Shown: positions 43,751 to 52,248 of the stretch, piece by piece
How positions within the stretch are numbered: position 1 is the stretch's first letter
Layout of the letters: each line of letters opens with the position of its first letter
Assembly (NCBI RefSeq): GCF_037078405.1
Contig: NZ_JAYMGZ010000004.1
Span: forward strand, 248,001-312,000
Reading direction: 5' to 3'
Length of the DNA stretch: 64,000 nt
DNA from: Haloarcula sp. DT43
Lineage (GTDB): Archaea > Halobacteriota > Halobacteria > Halobacteriales > Haloarculaceae
The notes under the pieces: model-generated
Database searches by the model: none
Seen by the model: the letters and a program-made list of their open reading frames with translations, nothing else
What the model was told of the DNA's origin: nothing
Made by a program: the position numbers and the translations under genes

Positions 43751-43758
43751 ACTTTTTC
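43751..43758 (+). promoter_or_regulatory. TATA box of nop5-flpA
   Basis: ACTTTTTC is centred about 27 bases before the nop5 ATG at 43782. It separates the RNP operon from the tfe group and implies a leaderless transcript. Confidence 0.45.
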
Positions 43759-43781
43759 GGGTCGGACGTGCACACACGGCT

Positions 43782-44621
43782 ATGAGCAACGGCTGGTTCG
43801 CCGGGCTGGACCCGGACGACGACGCGGCCGCAGTCGAACGTATTCAGGCCGGTCGAGCCGACGCGCCTGACGACTGGCCCCGACGGGCCGTCGACGCGGG
43901 GTTCGCCGCCGACGAATCGACGTACTACGAGCGCCTCCACGAGATGACGATGACCGCCACCAGGGCCGCGGTGCAGGACCGGGAGCGCGCAGACGACCAG
44001 CAGCTCGTCCACGCGGTCCGGGCGATGGCCGACTGCGAGCGGACGGCGAACGAACTCGCCGAGCGGGTCGCCGAGTGGGGCGGGAGCCGATACGGAGACA
44101 GCGGAAGCGGCGTCGAGTACGCCCGCTCGCTGGCCGAGAGCGACGCCGAAGACGAGGGCGACCGCGCGCTGCGGTCCCTGGCCGAGCGGACGGCGACACT
44201 GGCCGACGAGGCCGACGCGCTACGGGCGTACATCGAGCGGACCGCCCCCGCCGTCGCGCCGAACCTCTCGATGCTGGCCGGGCCGGTGCTCGCGGCGCGG
44301 CTGGTCTCGCTGGCGGGCGGGCTCGAACAGCTGGCGAAGAAGCCCAGCGGAACCGTCCAGGTGCTCGGCGCGGAGGACGCGCTCTTTGCCCACCTCAAGG
44401 GGTCCGCGCCGTCGCCCAAGCACGGCGTCATCTTCACTCACGAGTACGTCCGCGGCACGCGCCGCGAGGACCGCGGCTCGGCCGCACGGGCGCTCGCCGG
44501 CAAGCTGTCCATCGCCGCCCGTGTCGACCACTACAGCGGCGACCGCCGGCCGGAACTGCAGGCGGAACTCGACGAGCGCATCGAGCGGATTCAGGCACGC
44601 GCCGAGGAGGGTGAGGCATGA
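43782..44621 (+). CDS. nop5: NOP5/NOP56 core protein of C/D box sRNPs
   Basis: 279-residue scaffold of the archaeal C/D box guide RNP that directs 2'-O-methylation of rRNA and tRNA. The coiled-coil middle is long. The Nop domain carries IERTAPAVAPNLSMLAGPVLAARLVSLAGGLEQLAKKPSGTVQVLGAEDALFAHL and then GVIFTHEYV, the RNA/L7Ae binding surface. Shorter than non-halophilic archaeal Nop5, as usual for haloarchaea. Coupled by ATGA to fibrillarin. Confidence 0.95.
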   Translation: MSNGWFAGLDPDDDAAAVERIQAGRADAPDDWPRRAVDAGFAADESTYYERLHEMTMTATRAAVQDRERADDQQLVHAVRAMADCERTANELAERVAEWGGSRYGDSGSGVEYARSLAESDAEDEGDRALRSLAERTATLADEADALRAYIERTAPAVAPNLSMLAGPVLAARLVSLAGGLEQLAKKPSGTVQVLGAEDALFAHLKGSAPSPKHGVIFTHEYVRGTRREDRGSAARALAGKLSIAARVDHYSGDRRPELQAELDERIERIQARAEEGEA

Positions 44622-45250
44622 CGCTCCCGACGGGCGTCCAGCGCCACGGCTTCGGCGGCGAGACGAGCCTCGCGACGCGGGGCCAGCCGGTGTACGGCGA
44701 GCGGACCGACGGCGACTGGCGGCGGTGGGACCCCCACCGCTCCAAGCTCGGCGCGATGCTCGAAGCCGGGATGGACACCGGCCTCGACGGCGGCGAGACG
44801 GTGCTGTACCTCGGCGCAGCGGCCGGGACGACCGTGAGCCACGTCGCCGACTTCTGTGGCCCGACCTACGCCGTCGAGTTCGCGCCGCGGCCGGTGCGCG
44901 AACTGCTCGACGCCGCCGAGAGCCGTGGGAACCTCTTTCCGCTGCTCAAAGACGCCCGAAAGCCCGAGCGGTACGCCCACGTCGTCGAACCGGTCGACGT
45001 GGTGGTCCAGGACGTGGCGACCAGGGGACAGGCCCGCGTGGCAGGGCTCAACAAGCAGTTCCTCACCGACGACGGGCGGTTGCTTGCGGCCATCAAGGCC
45101 CGGAGCGAGGACGTGACCGCCGACCCCGACGACGTGTTCGACAGCGTGCGCGAGGAACTCCGGGCAGAGTACGAACTGCTGGAAACGGCGCGGCTGGACC
45201 CGTACCACGAGGACCACCTCGGCGTCGTCGCCCGCCCCCGAGAGGACTAA
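44618..45250 (+). CDS. flpA: Fibrillarin-like rRNA/tRNA 2'-O-methyltransferase
   Basis: 210-residue SAM-dependent methyltransferase of the C/D box RNP. SAM site [17 protein letters not shown] near residue 65, then [15 protein letters not shown]. The catalytic-fold strand is [14 protein letters not shown] and the end is [13 protein letters not shown]. Translationally coupled to nop5, its obligate partner. Confidence 0.95.
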   Translation: MTLPTGVQRHGFGGETSLATRGQPVYGERTDGDWRRWDPHRSKLGAMLEAGMDTGLDGGETVLYLGAAAGTTVSHVADFCGPTYAVEFAPRPVRELLDAAESRGNLFPLLKDARKPERYAHVVEPVDVVVQDVATRGQARVAGLNKQFLTDDGRLLAAIKARSEDVTADPDDVFDSVREELRAEYELLETARLDPYHEDHLGVVARPRED

Positions 45251-45327
45251 CCGGGTCGGGCCGGTGATTCCGGCCCCCGAGAACCACCCTCGCCCAGTCG
45301 TGCGGGCCCAGCGGGCGGGGACGGAAG

Positions 45328-45335
45328 GCTTTAGC
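45328..45335 (+). promoter_or_regulatory. TATA box of gshA
   Basis: GCTTTAGC is centred about 28 bases before the ATG at 45360, supporting that start over longer in-frame alternatives. Confidence 0.4.
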
Positions 45336-45359
45336 GGGTCGATTCCGATGTGCCCATCA

Positions 45360-46436
45360 ATGGACGCGACGGGTTCTGCCGAGCATTTCACCCGGATGGG
45401 GACGCTCGGCATCGAAGAGGAGTTTTACGTCGTCGGCGAGTTCGGTCGCCCCACGTCTGGCACGGACGAACTCGTGTACGAGACGGAGCCGCCGGAAATC
45501 CTCGACGGCCGGCTCGACCACGAACTGTTCAAGTGCGTCATCGAGACGCAGACGCCGCGTATCGACGACCCGGCGGACGCCCGGGAACAGCTGGTCGCCG
45601 TGCGGGACGCGCTGGTCGAACACGCCGAGACCAACGGGTTCGGCATCGCCGCCGCGGGCCTGCACCCGCTGGCGAAGTGGCGCGAACTCGAACACGCCGA
45701 GAAGCCCCGATACAGGTCACAGCTGGACCGGATTCAGTACCCACAGCACCGCAACACGACGGCCGGCCTGCACGTCCACGTCGGCGTCGACGACGCCGAC
45801 AAGGCCGTCTGGGTGGCGAACGAACTCCGCTGGCACCTCCCGCTGATGCTCGCGCTGTCGGCGAACTCGCCGTACTGGAACGGCTTCGACACCGGCCTCC
45901 AATCGGCCCGCGGGAAGATATTCGAGGCCCTGCCCAACACCGGAATGCCGACGGCGTTCGACGACTACGACGCCTTCGAGGCCTACGAGCGGCGGATGCT
46001 CGAAACGGGCAGCATCGACGACCGGGGCGAACTCTGGTTCGACGTGCGGCCCCACTCCGGCCACGGCACCGTCGAGGTGCGGGCCCCGGACGGGCAGGCC
46101 GACCCGGACCGGGTGCTGGCATTCGTCGAGTACGTCCACGCGCTCGTCGTTGACCTCGCCGAGCGCTACGAGGACGGGGAGTCCGGCCGCCGGCTCCGTC
46201 GGGAGTTCCTCGACGAGAACAAGTGGCGCGCGATTCGCCACGGCCAGTCCGCGGACCTGCTGTCTCGGGACCTCTCGACCACGCGCTCGGTCGAGGAACT
46301 GGTCGAACTGGAGAGCGACCGTCTGGACGTCGACGGCCTGTGGGAGATTTACGACCGCGAGAGCGGGGCCGAGCGCCAGCGCCGACTCCGAAACGAGGAG
46401 GGCGTCGCGGCGCTCGCGGACTCGCTGCGGTTGTAG
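45360..46436 (+). CDS. gshA: Glutamate-cysteine ligase (gamma-glutamylcysteine synthetase)
   Basis: 358-residue enzyme of the YbdK/GCS2-like family making gamma-glutamylcysteine, the main low-molecular-weight thiol of haloarchaea. Features: [11 protein letters not shown] at the N-terminus (metal/ATP site), [32 protein letters not shown], and [21 protein letters not shown] 45360 from promoter distance. Stands alone between flpA and the HTH gene. Complements SOD in oxidative-stress defence. Confidence 0.92.
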   Translation: MDATGSAEHFTRMGTLGIEEEFYVVGEFGRPTSGTDELVYETEPPEILDGRLDHELFKCVIETQTPRIDDPADAREQLVAVRDALVEHAETNGFGIAAAGLHPLAKWRELEHAEKPRYRSQLDRIQYPQHRNTTAGLHVHVGVDDADKAVWVANELRWHLPLMLALSANSPYWNGFDTGLQSARGKIFEALPNTGMPTAFDDYDAFEAYERRMLETGSIDDRGELWFDVRPHSGHGTVEVRAPDGQADPDRVLAFVEYVHALVVDLAERYEDGESGRRLRREFLDENKWRAIRHGQSADLLSRDLSTTRSVEELVELESDRLDVDGLWEIYDRESGAERQRRLRNEEGVAALADSLRL

Positions 46437-46506
46437 CGGTTCGGTCGCGGGGACCGGGCCAAGGGTTTTTATTCAGCTGTAGCTTTTGTCCTCACAGAGA
46501 CAACGC

Positions 46507-47019
46507 ATGTCTGCAGACGACACCGACAACGACGAACCCGAGGACACAGGCGATGTCCGTGGCCGAATCGAGCAGGAGGCGGACCGCGCGGTCGAGCAGT
46601 TCGACGAGGGTATCGTCGACCTGCTGGCGTGGGTGCTCGACACGGAGACGCGAGCGCGCATCTACGTCCACCTGCGACAGCACCCCGACAGCACCAGCGA
46701 GGAGATAGCCGAGGGGACCGGCCTGTATCCGAGTACTGTCCGCGAGGCCCTGGCCGCGCTCACCGAGGAGGAAGTGGTCACCCGGCAGAAACGCGAGAGC
46801 GACGGCGCGGGCAACAACCCCTACGAGTACAGCGCCATCCCGCCGAGCGACCTCGTCAACACCATCGTCGGCGACATCCAGTCGGAGCTGAACACGGTGT
46901 TCAACCTCGACGACCACATCGGCGGCGGGACGACGCTCGAACCAGACGACGAGCCCGTGACGATTTCCGTCGAAGACGCCGACGACGCCGAGGACGGCGA
47001 CGACGAGGCAGACGCGTAA
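46507..47019 (+). CDS. Winged-helix transcription regulator
   Basis: 170 residues. An acidic N-terminus and a charged helix (GRIEQEADRAVEQFDEGIVDLLAW) are followed by a winged helix: TRARIYVHLRQHPDSTSEEI, then GLYPSTVREALAALTEEEVVTRQKR as recognition helix and wing. The C-terminal half (IPPSDLVNTIVGDIQSELNTVF) may dimerise, and the tail is acidic. Conserved haloarchaeal type; targets unknown. Start ATG 46507 follows two TATA-like stretches (46465-46472, 46482-46489). Confidence 0.82.
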   Translation: MSADDTDNDEPEDTGDVRGRIEQEADRAVEQFDEGIVDLLAWVLDTETRARIYVHLRQHPDSTSEEIAEGTGLYPSTVREALAALTEEEVVTRQKRESDGAGNNPYEYSAIPPSDLVNTIVGDIQSELNTVFNLDDHIGGGTTLEPDDEPVTISVEDADDAEDGDDEADA

Positions 47020-47085
47020 CCGAACCCCGCACGGGCCGTTCCGTGAGTCGATATTACTAAACCCGCTCGTGCCGTTGCCCGGGAT

Positions 47086-47574
47086 ATGAATGTCGCGCTG
47101 GGGGGAACGTTCGACCCGATTCACGACGGACACCGCGCGCTGTTCGAACGCGCGTTCGAACTCGGGGACGTGACTGTCGGCCTCACCAGCGACGCTCTCG
47201 CGCCGAAGACGCGACACGACCAGCGCCACGTGCGGTCGTTCGCCGAACGGAAGTCCCGCCTCGCCGACGAACTCGCGACGCTCGCCGCCGACCTGAACCG
47301 CGAGTGGGAGGTCCGGGAACTCACCGAGCCGACCGGCATCGCTACGGAACCGCAGTTCGACGCCCTTGTCGTCTCGCCGGAGACGGAGACCGGCGGCCGC
47401 CGCATCAACGAAATCCGCGAGGAGCGCGGGCACGACCCGCTCGAAATCGAGGTCGTCCCGCACGTCCACGCCGAGGACGGCGACATCATCTCTTCGACCC
47501 GAATCGTCAAAGGCGAAATCGACGAACACGGGAACCTCACCCCGGAGCGCACCGGCCGCGAGAACATCCCGTAG
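47086..47574 (+). CDS. coaD: Phosphopantetheine adenylyltransferase (archaeal)
   Basis: 162-residue nucleotidyltransferase making dephospho-CoA. Class motifs: GGTFDPIHDGHRALFERAF at the N-terminus (HxGH-like DGH), LAPKTRHDQRHVRSFAERK, VVSPETETGGRRINEIREERG, and EDGDIISSTRIVKGEID (the ISSTR motif). Length is normal. With panB at 51.4 kb, two coenzyme A pathway genes lie in the window but not together. Confidence 0.94.
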   Translation: MNVALGGTFDPIHDGHRALFERAFELGDVTVGLTSDALAPKTRHDQRHVRSFAERKSRLADELATLAADLNREWEVRELTEPTGIATEPQFDALVVSPETETGGRRINEIREERGHDPLEIEVVPHVHAEDGDIISSTRIVKGEIDEHGNLTPERTGRENIP

Positions 47575-47883
47575 CTACCAGCCCGGCGCTTCCAGCCCCG
47601 CCGTCTCGAGCAGGTCCTTCCAGCGCTGCTGAACCGTCAACCGTGAGACGCCCGTCGCCGCCGCGACGGCGGACTGGGACCGCTCCTCGCCGGCGACCAG
47701 CGCACCGACGTACACGCTGGCCGCCAGCGTCGCCTGCTTCGACCGGTCCTCCTCCGGGACGGTCGAGAGGAACAGGTCGACCGCGTGGGACCGCGCCTCG
47801 GTGCCGAGGTCAAGCCGGTCCGACGCCGCCTCGATATCCGAGAGCCACTCGTCGTGCTCGATTCGGTCGCTGGCGCGGTACAT
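47575..47883 (-). CDS. TFB-like single cyclin-fold protein
   Basis: 102 residues forming only one cyclin repeat, as in the second repeat of transcription factor B. AVDLFLSTVPEEDRSKQATLAASVYVGALVAGEERSQ gives helices 2-4, and AAATGVSRLTVQQRWKDLLETAGLE gives the last helix-turn-helix, which in TFB reads the BRE. The zinc ribbon, B-finger and first repeat are absent. The frame begins with MYRASDRIEHDEW and its stop abuts coaD's. It may be a short regulator that competes at promoters, or a remnant; codon use and acidity argue it is intact. Confidence 0.75.
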   Translation of the reverse strand: MYRASDRIEHDEWLSDIEAASDRLDLGTEARSHAVDLFLSTVPEEDRSKQATLAASVYVGALVAGEERSQSAVAAATGVSRLTVQQRWKDLLETAGLEAPGW

Positions 47884-47969
47884 ACGGCTCCGTTGGACCC
47901 CACCGCACCTAAACCTTCGTCGCCTGCAAGCGAAGGGTTCTTGACGCCAACGCGGATACCGACGGGTGC

Positions 47970-48054
47970 GCGCGGGTTGCCGAGCCAGGCCAAAGGCGTA
48001 GCGCTTAGGACGCTATCCCGTAGGGGTCCGCCGGTTCGAATCCGGTCCCGCGCA
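47970..48054 (+). tRNA. tRNA-Leu (anticodon TAG)
   Basis: 85-nt class II tRNA. Acceptor GCGCGGG/CCCGCGC with discriminator A, D-arm, anticodon stem TAGCG/CGCTA around loop CTTAGGA (anticodon TAG, reading CUA). A long variable arm (CCCGTAGGGG) and a T-arm with TTCGAAT are present. No intron, no encoded CCA. Its last 24 bases are repeated 123 bases downstream. Confidence 0.95.
48031..48054 (+). repeat. Attachment-site-like direct repeat, copy 1 (3' end of tRNA-Leu)
   Basis: The last 24 bases of tRNA-Leu(TAG), from the T-arm through the discriminator A, are present again without mismatch at 48154-48177. Duplication of a tRNA 3' end is the classical footprint of tyrosine-recombinase integration. 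Confidence 0.7.
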
Positions 48055-48348
48055 TATTCTGTCCGAACAATAGTGAGGACGAATAGCGGCCGGAACGAAT
48101 TCGAACCCTGCAAGGAACGCGCAGCGAACTGCCGTGAGCGAGCATTTCTTGCTCCGGTTCGAATCCGGTCCCGCGCACTCCTCGACGAAGGGCTCCCAAG
48201 AGCCGTGAATGCGGCCCGAGCGAACGAAGCGAGCGCTCCCGCCCGGCCGAGCCGTCGGTTCGCAGCCGCCGGGCAGATTCTCACGGGCCAGGAATCACGA
48301 CCGCTCCTTATGGGGCGTGTCCCCGACGTACTACGTGAGGGACCGACG
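48055..48348. other. Non-coding scar region downstream of tRNA-Leu
   Basis: No convincing gene. 48055-48153 is a 99-base remnant enclosed by the two tRNA-end repeats and contains TTCGAACCCTG, a degenerate T-arm-like string, at about 48104-48114. 48178-48348 contains GAGCGAACGAAGCGAGCG-type short repeats common between haloarchaeal genes and the promoter of the small acidic gene. No integrase or other mobile-element gene is present. Confidence 0.6.
48154..48177 (+). repeat. Attachment-site-like direct repeat, copy 2
   Basis: Exact 24-base copy of the 3' end of tRNA-Leu(TAG), not preceded by the rest of a tRNA. The neighbouring bases are GAGCGAGCATTTCTTGCT on the left and CTCCTCGACG on the right. 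Together with copy 1 it marks a past site-specific integration or a partial tRNA duplication. Confidence 0.7.
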
Positions 48349-48537
48349 ATGTCAGTGTACGACCCACTCCGTGACGTGTCTGCTCGCCCCGCAGGACCGG
48401 CCCGTTTCGACTACGCGGTCGACGACGCGGAGAACCCGACGGAGCTCACCGTCTTCAGCGACCGGGACGAGGAGCTCCCGACCCACTGGATTTCGGTCGA
48501 CATCGACCACGCTATCGCGCTCGACGAGCTGCGGTGA
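48349..48537 (+). CDS. Small acidic conserved protein
   Basis: 62 residues. Hydrophobic/acidic pattern ELTVFSDRDEELPTHWISVDIDHAIALDEL resembles a haloarchaeal small-protein group that ends in a T-x-WI and L-x-x-(M/L)R pattern (DUF7511-like from memory, unverified). ATG at 48349. It follows the attachment-site scar and precedes tRNA-Leu(GAG). Function unknown. Confidence 0.58.
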   Translation: MSVYDPLRDVSARPAGPARFDYAVDDAENPTELTVFSDRDEELPTHWISVDIDHAIALDELR

Positions 48538-48626
48538 GCGAGGCGTCGGCTCGCTCGGTGCTATCGGTTATCGCCGGCGGACAGACTACGGTCTGGAAGC
48601 GTCGCGTCCGAAGTAAGTTTGCGTGG

Positions 48627-48648
48627 GTGCAGTCCCAAGGGAATGCAC
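48627..48648 (-). terminator. Hairpin after tRNA-Leu(GAG)
   Basis: GTGCA-G-TCC-CAAG-GGA-A-TGCAC forms a stem-loop 14 bases past the 3' end of the minus-strand tRNA gene. It may be a terminator or a processing signal; no T-run follows, so this is tentative. Confidence 0.35.
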
Positions 48649-48662
48649 CTGCACTCAGAGAG

Positions 48663-48747
<85 letters not shown>

Positions 48748-48878
48748 GCGCTCTCGCTTAGTGCATTCAATCGTTCCCGGTGGGTCAATAAAAGCGCTTT
48801 CGTTTGGGCGCGCCCCGAGAGGGTGTGTCACTCTCTCGAACCGGACGTTTGAAATACGACGAAACCGCTACGGGGGGC

Positions 48879-49382
48879 ATGGCCAAATACTCGACCGGCA
48901 GTGGCGGCGACAGCGCCGGCGGGAGCTGTGAGCTCTGCGGTAGCGACGGCGGCGACCTCCAGACCGCTAACGTCGCTGGTGCGACCCTGCAGGTGTGTGA
49001 GAGCTGTGCGCGGGACCACGGGGAACACGACCGAGCGACGGGGAGTGACAGTTCACGCGACGGGGAGAACCGGAAGCGCAAAGCCGCACAGAACGCGGCG
49101 AAGATGCAGGACGCACAGAAGGCCGACACCTCTCACTGGGAGGACGGTGCCGACTACGACGACGACCAGCTCCCGTACCTGGTCAGCAAGTACGGCGAGC
49201 GCGTGACGGAGGCGCGCCAGGCGGCGGGCCTCCAGACGGAGGAACTCGCCGAGGAACTCGACCAGGCAGAGGCGGACATCCTCGCCGTCGAGCAGGGCCG
49301 GGCGACGCAGGCGAACGTCGGCGGCTCGACCATCAAGGCCCTGGAGGAGTACCTCGACGTCGACCTCGTCGAGTCCAACTGA
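48879..49382 (+). CDS. Archaeal multiprotein bridging factor aMBF1
   Basis: 167 residues. N-terminal zinc ribbon ([20 protein letters not shown] and CESC), a charged linker, and a C-terminal Cro/CI-type HTH (about 105-160: [23 protein letters not shown], then [13 protein letters not shown]). In eukaryotes MBF1 bridges activators to TBP; the archaeal protein associates with ribosomes and transcription. Start at 48879 is the conserved MAKYSTG. Gene in a run of core information genes. Confidence 0.92.
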   Translation: MAKYSTGSGGDSAGGSCELCGSDGGDLQTANVAGATLQVCESCARDHGEHDRATGSDSSRDGENRKRKAAQNAAKMQDAQKADTSHWEDGADYDDDQLPYLVSKYGERVTEARQAAGLQTEELAEELDQAEADILAVEQGRATQANVGGSTIKALEEYLDVDLVESN

Positions 49383-49419
49383 CCCAGAACATTTTGCCGG
49401 CTCCGACCTAACGGCCGGT

Positions 49420-50547
49420 ATGGACCTCTCCGCCGAGCAGCGCGCCATCCGCGACACCGTCCGTGAGTTCGCCGTCGAGGACGTCCGTCCAAGCGCCGCC
49501 GACGCAGACCGCGAGCAGTCCTTCCCCGAAGACTGCTGGGACGGCCTCGCGGACATCGGCGTCACCGGGCTGACGACACCCACCGAGTACGGCGGTTTCG
49601 ACGCGGACGAGACGACCTACGCGCTCGTCAACGAGGAACTGGCCCACGGCTCGCTGGCGGTAGCGACGGCGCTGTCGGTCCACTGCCTGGCGACCGCCTG
49701 TATCGCGCAGTTCGGCTCCGAGGCGGTCCGGGACGACTGGCTCCCGGAGATGGTCGACGGCCGCCCGGTCGGCGCGTTCGCGCTCTCGGAGCCACAGGCT
49801 GGGTCGAACCCGCGGGAGCTGTCGACCACCGCCCGCCGCGACGGCGACGGGTACGTCATCGACGGCGAGAAGCAGTGGATAACCAACGGCCAGCGCTCCG
49901 GCGTCGTCATCGTCTTCGCGAAGACCGACCCCGAGGACCCCGACTCGATAACGCAGTTTCTCGTCCCGAAAGACGCCGCGGGGCTCACCGCCGGCGAGAA
50001 GGAGGACAAGCTCGGCCTCCGCGCGAGCGACACGACGCCGCTCCAGTTCGACGGCGTCCGGGTCCCCGAGCGCTACCGGCTGACGGCCGAGGGAGAGGGG
50101 CTGGCCGCGGCGCTGTCGGTCCTGACCACCGGCCGGGTCGCCATCGCCGCACAGGCTGTCGGTCTCGCCCAGTCGGCGCTCGACGAGGCCCTCGACTACG
50201 CCGAAGAGCGCGAGCAGTTCGACCGCCCCATCGGCGAGTTCCAGGCGATTCGGCACAAGCTCGCGGACATGGCGACGGACGTGCAGGCGGCGCGGCTGCT
50301 GACGCGGGACGCCGCCGAGCGGCTAGAGCGGGGGGAACAGGCGAGGGCGGCGGCGAGCATGGCGAAGTACTTCGCCAGCGAGGCGGCGGTCGAGGCGGCA
50401 AACGAGGCGGTTCAGATTCACGGCGGCTACGGGTACACGACCGACTACCCCGTCGAGCGACTCTACCGCGACGCGAAGGTGACGACCATCTACGAGGGGA
50501 CCAGCGAGATACAGCGGAACATCGTCGCGCGGGACCTGCTGGAGTGA
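49420..50547 (+). CDS. Acyl-CoA dehydrogenase
   Basis: 375-residue flavoenzyme of fatty or branched-chain acyl-CoA oxidation. Signature strands: [60 protein letters not shown], and [35 protein letters not shown]. The latter carries the catalytic-Glu region (IYEGTSE). Chain specificity unknown. With the enoyl-CoA hydratase, acyl-CoA ligases and Acd it points to an active acyl-CoA oxidation route. Confidence 0.94.
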   Translation: MDLSAEQRAIRDTVREFAVEDVRPSAADADREQSFPEDCWDGLADIGVTGLTTPTEYGGFDADETTYALVNEELAHGSLAVATALSVHCLATACIAQFGSEAVRDDWLPEMVDGRPVGAFALSEPQAGSNPRELSTTARRDGDGYVIDGEKQWITNGQRSGVVIVFAKTDPEDPDSITQFLVPKDAAGLTAGEKEDKLGLRASDTTPLQFDGVRVPERYRLTAEGEGLAAALSVLTTGRVAIAAQAVGLAQSALDEALDYAEEREQFDRPIGEFQAIRHKLADMATDVQAARLLTRDAAERLERGEQARAAASMAKYFASEAAVEAANEAVQIHGGYGYTTDYPVERLYRDAKVTTIYEGTSEIQRNIVARDLLE

Positions 50548-50589
50548 CGGGGCGAAGCGGTTTTGCGGGCGTCGGCCCTACTACGCCGT

Positions 50590-51132
50590 GTGACTCACGA
50601 CGCCGTCATCTACGACCTCGACGGGACGCTCGTCAGGCTGGCCGTCGACTGGGAGCGGGTGACCAGCGACGTTGCGACGGTCCTGCGGGACCGCGACGTC
50701 GACCCGGAGCGCCGCGACCTCTGGGAGATGTTGCGGCTGTCCTCGGAGGTCGGTCACCGCGAGGCCGTCGAAGCAGCGATTACCGACCACGAGCGGACCG
50801 GGGCACACGAGTCGGAGCGGCTCCCGCTGGCCGACGGCCTCCCCCACACCGTTCCCGTCGGCATCTGTTCGCTCAACGCCGAGGCGGCGTGTCGGGTGGC
50901 GCTGACGGTCCACGACCTCGACGACTACGTCGGGCCGGTCGTGGGCCGCGATACCGTCGGGTCGTCGAAGCCGGACCCGGAGGGGCTGCTGGCGATTGCC
51001 GCGGAACTCGGCGTCGACCCGGCCGCGGCGGTGTTCGTCGGCGACTCCGAGAGCGACGCGACGGCCGCCCGGCGGGCCGGGATGGCGTTCGAGTGGGCGA
51101 ACGAGTTCGATCAGTCCCGGTACCGGGCGTAG
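50590..51132 (+). CDS. HAD-superfamily phosphatase
   Basis: 180 residues, GTG start at 50590. HAD motif I DLDGTLV (AVIYDLDGTLV) with both Asp residues, motif II near GICSLNAEAAC, motif III Lys in VGSSKPDPEGLL, and motif IV FVGDSESDATAARRAGM. A small helical cap follows motif I. Phosphoglycolate phosphatase- or nucleotidase-like; substrate not identifiable. Its last 22 bases overlap the end of the convergent small membrane gene. Confidence 0.87.
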   Translation: MTHDAVIYDLDGTLVRLAVDWERVTSDVATVLRDRDVDPERRDLWEMLRLSSEVGHREAVEAAITDHERTGAHESERLPLADGLPHTVPVGICSLNAEAACRVALTVHDLDDYVGPVVGRDTVGSSKPDPEGLLAIAAELGVDPAAAVFVGDSESDATAARRAGMAFEWANEFDQSRYRA

Positions 51133-51338
51133 GCGTAGACGCAGACGGCCGTCAGGAACCAGACGAGCGCGCCGACGCGGACCGCGAACGTCGCCCGCGC
51201 GGTCCAGGTCGGGAGCGTGACCGCGGTCGACGCGAGGACGACGAGCGGCGACCCGACGAGAATCGTCGTCACGAACGTGACCTGCATCACCCACCCGAAG
51301 TCCACGCCGTCCGGGTCCGTCTTCTCGACTGTTGGCAC
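51111..51338 (-). CDS. DUF5822-like small membrane protein
   Basis: 75 residues starting at GTG (51338). Conserved N-terminus EKTDPDGVDFGWVMQVTFV, then two membrane helices (about 15-37 and 50-70, AVRVGALVWFLTAVCVYAYA). Matches a small haloarchaeal membrane family (DUF5822 from memory). Overlaps the convergent HAD gene by 22 bases and is divergent from panB. Function unknown. Confidence 0.78.
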   Translation of the reverse strand: MPTVEKTDPDGVDFGWVMQVTFVTTILVGSPLVVLASTAVTLPTWTARATFAVRVGALVWFLTAVCVYAYARYRD

Positions 51339-51426
51339 GGCCGATGTTACTTCTAGCTGGGGCAAGCACCTTGCGGTTTCCCGCACAATCCGAACAGGTA
51401 AGTCGCCGGCGCGCCCCCGCACGGAT

Positions 51427-52236
51427 ATGCCAACGGTCCGGGACCTGCAGGCGATGGCTGGCGAGGAGCCGATAACGATGCTGACGGCGTACGACGCTGT
51501 CACCGCGAGCATCGTCGACGACACCGGTGTCGACGTCATTCTCGTGGGCGACAGCATGGGCAACGCCGTCCTCGGCCACGACGACACGCTCCCGGTCACG
51601 CTCGACGAGATGGCCTCCCGGGTCGGCGCGGTGGCACGCGGCGCAGACGACGCCCTCGTCGTCGCCGACATGCCGTTCCTCTCTTTCGGCGCGGACGAGG
51701 GCGAGAGCGTCCGGAACTGCGGGCGGATGCTGAAAGAGGAGGGGGCGAACGCGGTCAAGCTCGAATCCGGCCCGCACACGGTCGACCTGACGGAGCGGCT
51801 GACGGACCTGGGCATCCCGACGATGGCCCACCTCGGGCTCACGCCCCAGAGCGTGAACCAGACCGGCTACACCAGACAGGCGACCGACCGCGCCGAGGCC
51901 GAGGAAATCCTCGACCTCGCCCGCGAGCACGAGGCCGCCGGCGCGTTCGCGCTGGTACTCGAACACGTCCCGGCGAACCTCGCCGGCCAGGTCACCGAGG
52001 CCGTCGACATCCCGACAATCGGCATCGGGGCCGGCGGCGACTGCGACGGCCAGGTGCTCGTGTTCACCGACGTGGTCGGCCTCTCGGCGTCCAGCCCGCC
52101 CTTCGCCGAGCAGTTCGGCGACGTCCGCGGCGAGGTCGCCGACGCCGTCGACGAGTACATCGACGCCGTCGAGTCCGGCGCGTTCCCGGCGGAGTCCCAC
52201 AGCCACACCGAGGACGAACTCGACGACCTGTACTGA
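51427..52236 (+). CDS. panB: 3-methyl-2-oxobutanoate hydroxymethyltransferase
   Basis: 269-residue enzyme making ketopantoate for pantothenate and CoA. Features: ITMLTAYDAVTASIVDDTGVDVILVGDSMGNAVLGHDDTLPVTLDEM (metal and substrate site), AVKLESG, AHLGLTPQSVNQTGYTRQ, VLEHVPANLAGQVTEAVDIPTIGIGAG. In archaea PanB serves the pantoate kinase route. Start ATG 51427. Stand-alone gene. Confidence 0.95.
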   Translation: MPTVRDLQAMAGEEPITMLTAYDAVTASIVDDTGVDVILVGDSMGNAVLGHDDTLPVTLDEMASRVGAVARGADDALVVADMPFLSFGADEGESVRNCGRMLKEEGANAVKLESGPHTVDLTERLTDLGIPTMAHLGLTPQSVNQTGYTRQATDRAEAEEILDLAREHEAAGAFALVLEHVPANLAGQVTEAVDIPTIGIGAGGDCDGQVLVFTDVVGLSASSPPFAEQFGDVRGEVADAVDEYIDAVESGAFPAESHSHTEDELDDLY

Positions 52237-52248
52237 GCGCGGGGAGAC

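Noticed and set aside
48031-48177. Possible CRISPR repeat
   Set aside because: Only two copies, and the repeat is the 3' end of a tRNA; no array or cas genes are in the window.
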